Notes under the pieces: model-generated
Seen by the model: only the letters and a program-made list of their open reading frames with translations
Told to the model about the DNA's origin: nothing
Database searches by the model: none
In this document: positions 39,097 through 47,525 of the stretch, one piece after another
Layout of the letters: every line of letters starts with the position of its first letter
Numbering within the stretch: the stretch's first letter is position 1
Translations under genes and position numbers: made by a program
Origin: Neolewinella marina
GTDB lineage: Bacteria > Bacteroidota > Bacteroidia > Chitinophagales > Saprospiraceae
Length of the DNA: 64,000 bases
Assembly: GCF_002631205.1 (NCBI RefSeq)
Contig: NZ_PDLO01000001.1
Coordinates: forward strand, 186,001-250,000
Direction: 5' to 3'

Positions 39097-39726
39097 GTGG
39101 CCCAGATCAAGACCTCAAGTTTCCATTCTTCCCACGCCCGCGTGGATCAGGCCCCCAAGGACGGTCGCCCGGAATTCGCCTTCATAGGGCGCAGTAACGT
39201 CGGCAAGAGCAGCCTGATCAACATGTTGGCCCAGCGCAAGGAACTGGCCCACACCAGTGGCAAGCCCGGCAAGACGCAGCTGCTGAACTACTACCTGATC
39301 AACGACAGCTGGTTCCTGACGGACCTCCCGGGCTACGGCTACGCCAAGCAGAGCAAGAAGACCCGTTCCAAGTGGGAAAAGCGGATGGAGAACTACTTCC
39401 TCAAGCGGCAGACCCTGGTGAGTGCCTTCGTGCTCATCGACAGCAATGTTCCGCCCCAGGAGATTGACCTGGAGTTCGTCAACTGGCTGGGGGAACACGG
39501 TATCCCCTTCGTGCTCGCCTTCACCAAAACCGACCGCCGCAAGGCCAAGGACGGAGCACACGTTGCGGCCTTCCAGGAACGACTCAAGGAATACTGGGAG
39601 GAACTGCCACCGGCTTTCCTCACCAGCGCCGTAAAGGAAATCGGCCGCGATGAGGTGCTGACGTACGTCGAAAGCGCCTTAAATACGGTAAATTGGCCGT
39701 TCTACGCTGATACCGCCACCCGCTAG
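39097..39726 (+). CDS. engB: Ribosome biogenesis GTPase EngB/YsxC
   Basis: An essential GTPase needed for assembly of the large ribosomal subunit. The 209-residue protein has the G1 loop GRSNVGKSS, the switch region HTSGKPGKTQ, the G3 motif DLPGYGYAK and the G4 motif TKTD. It starts with a GTG at 39097, giving MAQIKTSSFHSSH. The length is normal. It follows the infC terminator by 25 bp, so it must have its own promoter in the short spacer or inside infC. The acyltransferase gene follows after 24 bp. Confidence 0.95.
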   Translation: MAQIKTSSFHSSHARVDQAPKDGRPEFAFIGRSNVGKSSLINMLAQRKELAHTSGKPGKTQLLNYYLINDSWFLTDLPGYGYAKQSKKTRSKWEKRMENYFLKRQTLVSAFVLIDSNVPPQEIDLEFVNWLGEHGIPFVLAFTKTDRRKAKDGAHVAAFQERLKEYWEELPPAFLTSAVKEIGRDEVLTYVESALNTVNWPFYADTATR

Positions 39727-39750
39727 ACGGACTGGCCAACACAGGAAACC

Positions 39751-41511
39751 ATGAGTGCGACACCGGAAACCCCCCGCCCGATACCCGCCCACTTCGAGTG
39801 GGAAGGACAGCGGTACACCCATACGGTTCCCTCGGTTGAGGACTGGGAGATCTACAAGCTGAGTGAGGACCGGGAAGCCTTCATTAAGCTACTGGAGGCG
39901 GCCAGCGAGGAACGCATCATCCAGGAACACGGCGACAACCTGGCCGACCTGCTGAGCAAGACCATTTTCAGCGAGCAGGAAAGGACCAAAACCGAACCCT
40001 GGAAGGTGGATCCGCCCCAGGAACGCGGCTACTGGAAGCGGCTGGCAAAATTGCTGGCCACCCACTCCCTGGACGAGGACGAGCCCGCCACCGCTGAGGA
40101 AGCCGCCCAGTCGATCCTCCGCCGCATCGTCCACCGCTACTCCGAAGAGATCGTCGGCACCTTCAAGATCCCCACGTTCCGCTTCGCCCGGCGGTTCCTC
40201 ACCTTCTTTTTCGGCCGCCTGCTCAACGCCGCCAGCGGTCGCACCTTCACCAGCCTCTTTTCCAAGAAAATCCTGCTGGAAGAGAAGCTCCTGGTACGGG
40301 GATACGTCAACCAGGTACGGGAACTGAGCCAGAAGGGCACCGTGGTGCTGGTGCCCACCCACTTTAGCAACCTCGACAGCATCCTGATCGGCTACGCCCT
40401 CGACCAGGTAGCCGGGCTGGAAGCCATGTCCTTCGGGGCGGGGCTCAACCTCTACAACACCGGCTACACGGCCTACTTCATGAACCGCCTGGGCGCCTAC
40501 CGCGTCGACCGCCGCAAGCGGAACCAGGTGTACATGACCACCCTGAAGATGATGAGCAAGCTGCTCATCCAGCGGGGGGTGCCCTCCCTGTTCTTCCCCG
40601 GTGGCACCCGCTCCCGCTCCGGAGCGCTGGAAACCAAGCTGAAACTCGGTTTGCTCGGGACCGCCGTGGAGGCCCAGCGCGCCCGTTACCAGGCGGGAAG
40701 GGACGACAAGGTATTTATCGTGCCGGTCATCCTCAGCTACCCATTTGTGCTGGAAGCCCAGTTCCTGATCGAACAGCACCTGCGGCGGGAGGGGCAGGAC
40801 CGCTACATCAAGGCCAAGGACAGCTTCCACTCCCTGCGCAGTATCCTGAAGTTCGTCTGGGGCGTTTTCAGCAAGGGGAACGAAATCACCATCAGTCTGG
40901 GCCAGCCCCTCGACGTACTGGGCAACCGGGTGGAAGCAACCGGAAAAAGCTACGCCCTCAGCGGCCGTCACGTCTCCACCCGGGAGTACTTCCGCGACCA
41001 GCACGGCCGCATCAACGAAGATCTACAGCGGGAAAGTGAATACACCCGGCTACTGGCTAACCGCATCGTTGAGCGCTACCACGCCGACGGCATCGTTCTG
41101 GCCAGCCACCTCGTCAGCTATGCCGCCTTTGCGATGCTGGAGCGCAGCTTCCCCAAGGACGACCTTTACGCCCTGCTGCGGCTTCCGGCGGAAGACTTCT
41201 ACTTCAACGAGGCGGCATTGATTCAGGTGGTTGAGCAACTGCGCGACCAGCTGCTGGTCATGGAACGGGAGGACCGGGCCAAGCTAAGCCAGGAACTGCG
41301 GGAGCCGGGCCGCAACATCATCCGCCACGGCATTGAAAGCATCGGCAATTACCACATCGACAAGCCCCTGCACTACGACCGGGTAGGTCGCATCGTGAGC
41401 GACAACTTCTCGCTGTTGCATTATTACCACAACCGGCTGTCCACCTACCGCCTCAAGAGCAAGATCCGCCGTTGGCCTCAGGAAATGATCGGCGACGAGC
41501 GCAAGGAATGA
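39751..41511 (+). CDS. PlsB/PlsC-type glycerolipid acyltransferase
   Basis: A 586-residue acyltransferase predicted to add an acyl chain to a glycerol-phosphate lipid precursor at the membrane. The catalytic HX4D motif reads THFSNLDS (around residues 205-212). The substrate-binding FFPGGTRSRSGALE is present and a further block VPVILSYPF follows. Long helical N- and C-terminal extensions make it larger than simple PlsC enzymes and closer to PlsB-like GPATs. Whether it acts first (GPAT) or second (AGPAT) is uncertain. Its 3' end overlaps the convergent kinase gene by 34 bp. Confidence 0.87.
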   Translation: MSATPETPRPIPAHFEWEGQRYTHTVPSVEDWEIYKLSEDREAFIKLLEAASEERIIQEHGDNLADLLSKTIFSEQERTKTEPWKVDPPQERGYWKRLAKLLATHSLDEDEPATAEEAAQSILRRIVHRYSEEIVGTFKIPTFRFARRFLTFFFGRLLNAASGRTFTSLFSKKILLEEKLLVRGYVNQVRELSQKGTVVLVPTHFSNLDSILIGYALDQVAGLEAMSFGAGLNLYNTGYTAYFMNRLGAYRVDRRKRNQVYMTTLKMMSKLLIQRGVPSLFFPGGTRSRSGALETKLKLGLLGTAVEAQRARYQAGRDDKVFIVPVILSYPFVLEAQFLIEQHLRREGQDRYIKAKDSFHSLRSILKFVWGVFSKGNEITISLGQPLDVLGNRVEATGKSYALSGRHVSTREYFRDQHGRINEDLQRESEYTRLLANRIVERYHADGIVLASHLVSYAAFAMLERSFPKDDLYALLRLPAEDFYFNEAALIQVVEQLRDQLLVMEREDRAKLSQELREPGRNIIRHGIESIGNYHIDKPLHYDRVGRIVSDNFSLLHYYHNRLSTYRLKSKIRRWPQEMIGDERKE

Positions 41512-42143
41512 AGGTCGATCCGGTGAATGCCGGGGGGATACTTTTCTACGATGGCAGCCACCATCCGCTGGTAGAGCTCTTCATCCTGGGTGAAATCCTG
41601 GTCGTCCAGGTCCAGGATTAGCACCGGCGTATCCTGGAGGGTACGGAAGTAGTTCAGGTAGGTCGACTGTACCGATAAGAGGTAGTCGTCGTGGATCTCC
41701 GTTTCAAAATCACGGCCCCGCTTCCGGATATTGGCCTGCAGGGCCGCTACGGGCCGGTGGAGGTAGACGATCAGGTCCGGAGAAGGAAAGCCGGAATCCA
41801 TCACGCGGTAAATCCGGTTGAAGAGCCGGAACTCCTGCTCGCTGAGGCTGTTGCGGGCGAAGAGCAGGGTCTTGATAAAGAGGTAATCGGCTACGGTACC
41901 CTCGGTGAAGAGCTCGCTGCTCGACAGCTCCCCGTGCAATTGCTTGTGGCGCTCGGCCATGAAAAAGAGTTCCACCGGAAAGGCATAGCGGTCGGGTTCC
42001 CGGTAAAACAGCGGCAGAAAGGGGTTGTCGCTGAACTCTTCCAGGATCAGCCGGTGGTTGAACTGCTCCGCCAGGCGGCGCGACAGCGTGGTCTTCCCGG
42101 CACCGATATTACCCTCAACGACAACGAACGGATGTAAAGACAT
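41478..42143 (-). CDS. Deoxynucleoside kinase family protein
   Basis: This family phosphorylates deoxynucleosides for salvage into dNTPs. The 221-residue protein from the ATG at 42143 begins with the P-loop VVVEGNIGAGKTT. It continues with the substrate-binding LEEF and the FFMAERHKQL segment, and has a DR-like lid region (IRKRGRDFETEIHDDYL). The specificity (dA, dG or dC) cannot be read here. It meets the acyltransferase tail to tail with a 34-bp overlap, and its start is only 14 bp from the divergent folK start. Confidence 0.9.
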   Translation of the reverse strand: MSLHPFVVVEGNIGAGKTTLSRRLAEQFNHRLILEEFSDNPFLPLFYREPDRYAFPVELFFMAERHKQLHGELSSSELFTEGTVADYLFIKTLLFARNSLSEQEFRLFNRIYRVMDSGFPSPDLIVYLHRPVAALQANIRKRGRDFETEIHDDYLLSVQSTYLNYFRTLQDTPVLILDLDDQDFTQDEELYQRMVAAIVEKYPPGIHRIDLHSLRSSPIIS

Positions 42144-42157
42144 AACTACATTTAGGG

Positions 42158-42604
42158 GTGGCAAAACTAACCCTATCCATCGGATCCAACCTCGGCAACC
42201 GCGACGAACACCTCAAAAATGCCCGGGAAGCCCTGTCCCGGCGCCTGGGACTAATACACTACGCAAGCCCCGTGGTGGAAACCGCTCCCTGGGGGATGAC
42301 CGACCAGCCCGCCTTTCTGAACCAGCTCCTGGTGGTGGAGACCAACGCCCGCCTACGGGGGACCTCCATCCGGCCGGAACTCCACCGGCTGCTGAAAGAA
42401 ACCCAACAGATTGAGGAGGAGCTGGGCCGGGAGCGCGACCTGCACTGGGGGCCGCGCACCGTGGATATCGACCTCATCTTTGCCGACGACGTGATCTACG
42501 AAGACGAGCGCATCAGCCTCCCCCACCCCTGGTGGCGGCAGCGCGCCTTCGTTACTGATCTCCTGCCAACCGATCTGCGAACTGCACCGCGGTATTTTCG
42601 ATGA
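42158..42604 (+). CDS. folK: 2-amino-4-hydroxy-6-hydroxymethyldihydropteridine pyrophosphokinase
   Basis: HPPK transfers pyrophosphate from ATP to 6-hydroxymethyl-dihydropterin in folate synthesis. The 148-residue protein starts at a GTG (42158) with LTLSIGSNLGNRDEHL. It keeps the pterin-site NQLLVVET and the metal and ATP site RDLHWGPRTVDIDLIF with both aspartates, and the LPHPWWRQRAFV block. It is slightly shorter than typical HPPK at the C-terminus. TACATTTA at 42147-42154 resembles a -7 box and would give a leaderless mRNA. The 3' end overlaps the convergent lipoprotein gene by 53 bp. Confidence 0.93.
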   Translation: MAKLTLSIGSNLGNRDEHLKNAREALSRRLGLIHYASPVVETAPWGMTDQPAFLNQLLVVETNARLRGTSIRPELHRLLKETQQIEEELGRERDLHWGPRTVDIDLIFADDVIYEDERISLPHPWWRQRAFVTDLLPTDLRTAPRYFR

Positions 42605-43388
42605 CCGACAATTTCGGCAACTCACCGGCCGCAAAGCGCCGGGCGATGTCGTCGATGTTCCGGTCATCGCCGTTGATGCCGTAGTTCACGTAGTCCTGGA
42701 CGAGCACCCCGTCGATCCGCCGCTTGTTGATGGCCTCGCGGAAACGGATGCCCCCCTTGTCTGCTTCAAAGGTATACGCGAGGTAGTCCAGTTCGCCGGT
42801 CTCCCGGTTGAAGAAGTAATGGTAGACATCGTCGTGGTCGGTCCCCCCGCCTTCTGCGGCAAAGGTTACGCGTACGCGGTCGTATACCTTGCCCTCCAGG
42901 CTGACCGTATCGAGCAATTCGGCCTGCACCGCGGGATCCGAAAGGCCGTAGGGCAGCATGAAAAAGTAGCGCACGGAATTTACGGAAGCCGCGTAGGCCG
43001 CACTGTCCTTGGCGGTCAGCTGTAGCAGGCTGTCGTTGCGAAACCGCTGCAGCCCTTCATTCGTCAGCACATCACGTACGGGCCGTCCGAGGCTGTCGGT
43101 GAAACTGCGGGAATAGGTGTACCGCCCATGGTCGGTGACAATGCCATACTGCCGATCGCGGAAAGCAAAGTTTACCTCGACCGAGTCGAAATGAGCCACC
43201 CCGTGGGCGTCTACGGCGCGTTGGATCACCGCTTCGGCCGTATCCGGCGTGGCCGCGGAGTCTGCATTGGGGTTGGCGGGTCCGCAGGTGCCCAGGAAAA
43301 GCAGGAGGAACAGCCCGAGCAGGGCGGTCGTGAAAATCCGGGGGTTTCCGCTGTTACTTTTGGTTGGTGATGGCGTTAGGGTAGTCAT
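42552..43388 (-). CDS. DUF6503-like lipoprotein
   Basis: A 278-residue exported lipoprotein of a Bacteroidota family of unknown function, sometimes mislabelled as an aldolase. From the ATG at 43388 it has a basic start, a hydrophobic segment and the lipobox FLGTC. The mature part shows AEAVIQRAVDAHG, FAFRDRQYGI, RYFFMLPYGLSDP and HYFFNRETGELDYLAYTFE, consistent with the curved beta-sheet of outer-membrane lipoprotein carriers. The family assignment is from recall and moderately sure. Its ATG overlaps the ATG of the divergent neighbour, and its 3' end overlaps folK. Confidence 0.72.
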   Translation of the reverse strand: MTTLTPSPTKSNSGNPRIFTTALLGLFLLLFLGTCGPANPNADSAATPDTAEAVIQRAVDAHGVAHFDSVEVNFAFRDRQYGIVTDHGRYTYSRSFTDSLGRPVRDVLTNEGLQRFRNDSLLQLTAKDSAAYAASVNSVRYFFMLPYGLSDPAVQAELLDTVSLEGKVYDRVRVTFAAEGGGTDHDDVYHYFFNRETGELDYLAYTFEADKGGIRFREAINKRRIDGVLVQDYVNYGINGDDRNIDDIARRFAAGELPKLSVIENTAVQFADRLAGDQ

Positions 43389-43842
43389 GAAGTTGCTTTG
43401 CGTGTTAATGCTGGGGATGGTGTTCCTCGGCACCTGCGGTACCGGCGAAGATACAGACCCCCGACAGGATGGGGCAGGCCGGGTGGCGCAGCGGGAGGCC
43501 GTCTTCAACGGCGCCTACGAAAACCTGGACGCGGCGGTGATCGACCGCTTGCTGTCGGACGACTTTGCGATGGTGTACGCCGGACAGGCCGCGCCGAAGG
43601 ACCGCCAAAGGTTCATCGACGACCTGGGGCAATTGCGGCTGGTGTTCCCCCAACTGCAGATTTCCATCGACAGCAGCCGGGTAGTGGCCTACCAGGATCA
43701 ATTCATCGTCCAGGGCATCCGCACCTTCCGCTGGCGGGCCAACGGGGAGCCAGGGACCTACCGGGAACGCTTCACCAACCGTTGGCGCCGCAGCGGAGGT
43801 GAGTGGGTAATGACCAAGGCAAAAATCGACCCCATCCGCTGA
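43387..43842 (+). CDS. NTF2-like (DUF4440 type) lipoprotein
   Basis: A 151-residue secreted lipoprotein. The signal peptide MKLLCVLMLGMVFLGTC gives a lipobox identical to that of the divergent neighbour (FLGTC). The mature part fits the SnoaL/NTF2-like cone fold: AVFNGAYENLDAAVIDRLLSDDFAMVY, the RQRFIDDL helix, then FIVQGIRTFRWRANGEPGTYRERFTNRWRRSGGEWVM. This fold binds small ligands or acts as a simple enzyme, and no specific role can be named. The GNAT gene starts 3 bp after the stop, so the two are cotranscribed. Confidence 0.82.
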   Translation: MKLLCVLMLGMVFLGTCGTGEDTDPRQDGAGRVAQREAVFNGAYENLDAAVIDRLLSDDFAMVYAGQAAPKDRQRFIDDLGQLRLVFPQLQISIDSSRVVAYQDQFIVQGIRTFRWRANGEPGTYRERFTNRWRRSGGEWVMTKAKIDPIR

Positions 43843-43845
43843 TCC

Positions 43846-44328
43846 ATGATTCGACTACTGCAACCACCGGCCCCCGAATTCCGCCAACTGGTGAAGGCCC
43901 GGCGGTACGGCAATTTCAAGGTTGCCGTGGATGCTTTGCCCGACTGGCTTATCCTGGACCAGGGGTTACGGGGTCTCATCAATGATCACCCCCTCGCCTA
44001 CCGCTACGGCGTCCCCTTCCTCATTGTGTACGAAGCCGAGAACGCCATCGTCGGCAACATTGGCGGTAAGGGGTGGCTGCCCGAGGAACAGGAGGTGGAG
44101 TTGGGGTACCACACTGCGCGGGCGTACCGCGGACGGGGCATCATGACGGCCGCCATTGCCGCGGTCCAGGAGCTTGCCCGCGAGGACGGCCTGGGATTGC
44201 TGGCGCACGTGGAAATGGAGAATGCCGGCAGCCGGCGCGTACTGATCCGCAATGGGTTCACGCGGGAAGCGATCGTGGAACTGCCCGACAGCCTGCAGTT
44301 GGAGCGGTGGGGGTGGTCACCGGATTAG
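43846..44328 (+). CDS. GNAT family N-acetyltransferase
   Basis: A 160-residue acetyltransferase of the RimJ/RimL-like branch, moving acetyl from acetyl-CoA to an amine on an unknown target. The acetyl-CoA loop reads YRGRGIMTAAI (motif A), preceded by VELGYHTARAY and followed by HVEMENAGSRRVLIRNGFTREA (motif B). It is cotranscribed with the NTF2-like lipoprotein. Its last 12 bp overlap the convergent PKD surface-protein gene. Confidence 0.9.
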   Translation: MIRLLQPPAPEFRQLVKARRYGNFKVAVDALPDWLILDQGLRGLINDHPLAYRYGVPFLIVYEAENAIVGNIGGKGWLPEEQEVELGYHTARAYRGRGIMTAAIAAVQELAREDGLGLLAHVEMENAGSRRVLIRNGFTREAIVELPDSLQLERWGWSPD

Positions 44329-46656
44329 CACTACCCCACCCTTGAACGCTTCAGGATCCCCTTCGGCGTTGGTGAAGGTGACGTCCCAGAGGTATCCCCC
44401 GGCGGGACTGTTGCTCCCCTGGTAGGTACCGTCCCAACCGGCCTCGAAGTTGTCCGTTTCGAAGATCTTTTCCCCCCAGCGGTTCCAGATGCGGAGGCGG
44501 TAATCGGTGGCCCCCTCCCAGATGCCTTTGGGCCGCCAGTCGTCGTTCAGGCCGTCGCCGTTGGGGGTAAAGGCGTTCGGGGCATTGAAGGTATTCTTCA
44601 GGTAGAGCCGGATGTCCTTGGTGATCGTATCCAGGCAGCCGCTGGGGTGGCTCACGTACTGGGTGACGAATAAGGTGGTGGTATCGCGGAGGCGGTAGGT
44701 GAAGTCCGGCCCGGGAACACTGAAAATGGCTTCCCCGGACTGGTCAGAAACGACGTACCGCTGGCTGTTGGAACCGATGCTGCGGTCGAGCACGTCGACA
44801 TCCGGAAAGATGTTATTCGGCTGTTCCGGAGAGAAGGCGAAGTCGGCGATCGGTGCCTCCCGCACGTCCACCAGTTGGCGGAAGGTGGTGTCGACGAAGC
44901 AACCCAGGGGGGAAGTAATGCTCAGGTAGACGTCGAAAATGCCGGTCCGCTCATACGTATGTGTCGGATCGCGATCACTGGAAGCACCCCCATCGCCGAA
45001 CCGCCACTCGAACAGGTAATTGTCGTCAATGGGATGAGATCGGTTGAGGAATCCATTGGTGAAGGGGGCACAGCCGAAGGCATCCTGGGGCTCCAGGATG
45101 ATGGTGCGGGGAGCGGGAAAATACTCGACGTTCCTTACCGCTACATCCGTACAGCCGTTCTCGTCGGTGATCGTCAACTCGGCCGGGAAGTCGCCCGGTA
45201 CCATGTACTGGTGGATGGGGCTTTTTTGCGGACTGCGGGACGTGCGGTCCCCGAAGTTCCAGGAGTAGCCAGTAATCGCCTGCCCGCCCTCCGTGGTGGA
45301 GCGGTTGGTGAATACGATGGGCTCCGGTTCGCAGATTACCTCTGTTGTGGTGAAATCAGCCGTCAGGTCGGGGAATACCCCCAGCAGGAATTCCGCCGTG
45401 TCCTTGCAGTTGTCGGCGAAGGACTCCCGGTTCAGCATCATCACACCTTCGTACACCCCGATTTCCCGGATGTCGGTGAAAAAGTCGCGGTCGGAACTCG
45501 TCAACAGCTCTCCGCCGGGACCGATCAACTCCCAGTCGTAGCTGGTAATGGAGGTGATTCGGGTACTCTCATTGAGGATCACGTTGGGGCCGGGGCCGCA
45601 CTGCCGGATAAAGAACCGCCCCTGCTCGTCGATCTCGGTTTCCACCAGGTCGGCATTGACGGTATTGCCGCAACGACTGACGCTGAGCTGAAATTCCCGC
45701 TTGGTTTCGCTGAGGAGGACGGGATTGGGGCCCCGTGACCACTCCTCCACACAAATGCCCAGGACGTGGGTGCCGGGGTAGATGGGGACGCCGGATAATT
45801 CGCCGGTCACGGGGTCGATGTTCAGGGTGCTGCCCACCCCCAGCTGATGGTCCATGGAATAGGTGGGCAACACCCAGGGGACCGAGGTATAGGGATAGGG
45901 GCTTTCCTCCTTGGGAACGATGTCGTCGAAGTAGGTCGCGGTCTGCTGCCGGTCACCCTCCCCGGGGTCGGTGCCTCCCCCGAGCTTGGGGTCACAGAAG
46001 ACGTAGGCCAGGCTGTCGCCGTCGACGTCCGTAGCTCCCAGGTCGATCTTGAAGACCTCATTGATGCAGATGGCAATCGGGGGATCGATATTGAAATCAG
46101 GACTGCTGTTGCACCGCTGTTGGGCCTCGGGGGTAAGCTGGATGAAGTAGGTCGCACCGATCTGCCGGGGGTTGATCAGGTTGCGGATGGATTCATTGCG
46201 GCAGCAGCGCTGGTAAACGAAGGTGTAGGTTTCGTCCGAGACGGGCAGTTCCTCGATGAAGGTATAAATGCCGATCTCCTGACAGATCGGCTCGTTGATG
46301 ACCAGGCAAGGGTTGCCCAGGTTGATGGGTACCGGATCGAAGCGCGAAAGGGTAATGACCCGCGTGGGATTGTAGTAGCGGTCGCCAAGGTAGATGCTGA
46401 TGTTGGCTTCCGCGCTCGGCTCCGTGGGGCTTTGCCGCGGGTCGTTGCCGTCAAACAGGGCTCCCTCTCCGATGCAGTCGCGGTACATATTGATGGTGAT
46501 GCGATACCGCATGATCCCGGTGGAGGGATCGTCGTTGACAAAGCCGAGGCATTCGTACTGAAATTCGCCGCCCACGATGTGGTCCGCTCGCAGGCGGGAG
46601 GGCAGTGCCATCACCAGCAGCGCGATCAGACAAATCAAGTACGGCTTGTGGTTCAA
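44317..46656 (-). CDS. PKD-domain surface protein with gliding-motility type B sorting domain
   Basis: A 779-residue secreted protein predicted to leave the cell through the type IX secretion system. It has a signal peptide (residues 1-24) and an N-terminal region opening HIVGGEFQYECLG, common in Bacteroidota gliding-associated proteins. At least two PKD domains follow (YSWNFGDRTSRSPQKSPIHQYMVPG and FEWRFGDGGASSDRDPTHTYERTG). The C-terminal domain reads NAFTPNGDGLNDDW, IWNRWGEKIFET, GWDGTYQG and PAGGYLWDVTF. That tail is the type B (CHU_C-like) T9SS signal. It may serve adhesion or gliding; no partner gene lies nearby. Confidence 0.92.
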   Translation of the reverse strand: MNHKPYLICLIALLVMALPSRLRADHIVGGEFQYECLGFVNDDPSTGIMRYRITINMYRDCIGEGALFDGNDPRQSPTEPSAEANISIYLGDRYYNPTRVITLSRFDPVPINLGNPCLVINEPICQEIGIYTFIEELPVSDETYTFVYQRCCRNESIRNLINPRQIGATYFIQLTPEAQQRCNSSPDFNIDPPIAICINEVFKIDLGATDVDGDSLAYVFCDPKLGGGTDPGEGDRQQTATYFDDIVPKEESPYPYTSVPWVLPTYSMDHQLGVGSTLNIDPVTGELSGVPIYPGTHVLGICVEEWSRGPNPVLLSETKREFQLSVSRCGNTVNADLVETEIDEQGRFFIRQCGPGPNVILNESTRITSITSYDWELIGPGGELLTSSDRDFFTDIREIGVYEGVMMLNRESFADNCKDTAEFLLGVFPDLTADFTTTEVICEPEPIVFTNRSTTEGGQAITGYSWNFGDRTSRSPQKSPIHQYMVPGDFPAELTITDENGCTDVAVRNVEYFPAPRTIILEPQDAFGCAPFTNGFLNRSHPIDDNYLFEWRFGDGGASSDRDPTHTYERTGIFDVYLSITSPLGCFVDTTFRQLVDVREAPIADFAFSPEQPNNIFPDVDVLDRSIGSNSQRYVVSDQSGEAIFSVPGPDFTYRLRDTTTLFVTQYVSHPSGCLDTITKDIRLYLKNTFNAPNAFTPNGDGLNDDWRPKGIWEGATDYRLRIWNRWGEKIFETDNFEAGWDGTYQGSNSPAGGYLWDVTFTNAEGDPEAFKGGVVLIR

Positions 46657-46883
46657 TTGCTGGAGGTTTAAATGGACTTGTACACAATCTTAGGGACAAA
46701 ATACAGTTTCCTTAGCGGAACGATTCTCCGGCGCTGCTATGGCAAATGTCGGTCAAGCGTCTCCACCTTTAATATACGCTCTACCCTATTGCATTCGGCC
46801 AAATCGGCCCTGTCGGTCTGTTTTTCCGAATACCTAATTCACGCCTTTTTCTTCTATTGAAGTGAAGGTTTCACTGCTAATTA

Positions 46884-47483
46884 ATGAATTTACGGACTAA
46901 CTATACCCCATCCATTCAACACCAGCTGCCCGTCCGTGGCACCGAAGCCATTTCTACCCTCACTTCCGGCGGCTTGGTGTTGCTTCCTACCGCGAACCTC
47001 TGGCAAGTAGTCGTGGATGCCACTCGCCGCTCGGCCGTGACGGCCCTGCTGGACACCTGCCCCATCTCCAAGCGCAATCGCCCGGAGTTGATCTTTGCCG
47101 ACCGGGAGGCCCTACTGTCCTGGTTTCCCAACCTTCACCCCAAGATCGACACCCTGCTGCTGTACCACGGCCGTGCCCTGACGGTAAGTCTGCCGGCCAG
47201 CAAGCAGGTTCCGATGGGACTGGTGGATTACCGCGATGAGGTCAACATTCGCCTGGCCATGGACAGCTTTTGCTACCGGCTGTGCGAGGACCTGGAAGGC
47301 CCCCTGGCCGCCTGTTTCGCCATGGGTCACGGGCAAACCCTGCTGCCCACCCGCTTCGGTCAGATCAATTCCGATGTCCTCTACCGGGCGGACTACACCG
47401 TTACCCGCCGGCAGAAGGAAACCCTGGGCAGCCGCCCGGCGGTGCACGTCCGAATGGACGGGGAGGAATTACAGTTTCTCTAG
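46884..47483 (+). CDS. Divergent Sua5/YciO/YrdC-like protein
   Basis: The 199-residue protein has the general shape of a YrdC domain, which in TsaC/Sua5 makes threonylcarbamoyl-AMP for tRNA t6A. GGLVLLPTANLWQVVVDAT corresponds to the usual first motif GG-hh-hPT-D-T-hh-G, and SKRNRPELIF to the KxRP nucleotide-binding motif. Key residues differ: PTD/PTE is PTA, the following Thr is Trp and the KRP spacing is altered. The signature S-A-N region is reduced. It may be an inactive or repurposed paralogue, with the true TsaC elsewhere. The start at 46884 is the first ATG. Confidence 0.6.
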   Translation: MNLRTNYTPSIQHQLPVRGTEAISTLTSGGLVLLPTANLWQVVVDATRRSAVTALLDTCPISKRNRPELIFADREALLSWFPNLHPKIDTLLLYHGRALTVSLPASKQVPMGLVDYRDEVNIRLAMDSFCYRLCEDLEGPLAACFAMGHGQTLLPTRFGQINSDVLYRADYTVTRRQKETLGSRPAVHVRMDGEELQFL

Positions 47484-47525
47484 CCCGCTGCCGTATCTTG
47501 GCCGCCCCAGTTAACGGCGCGTGCT

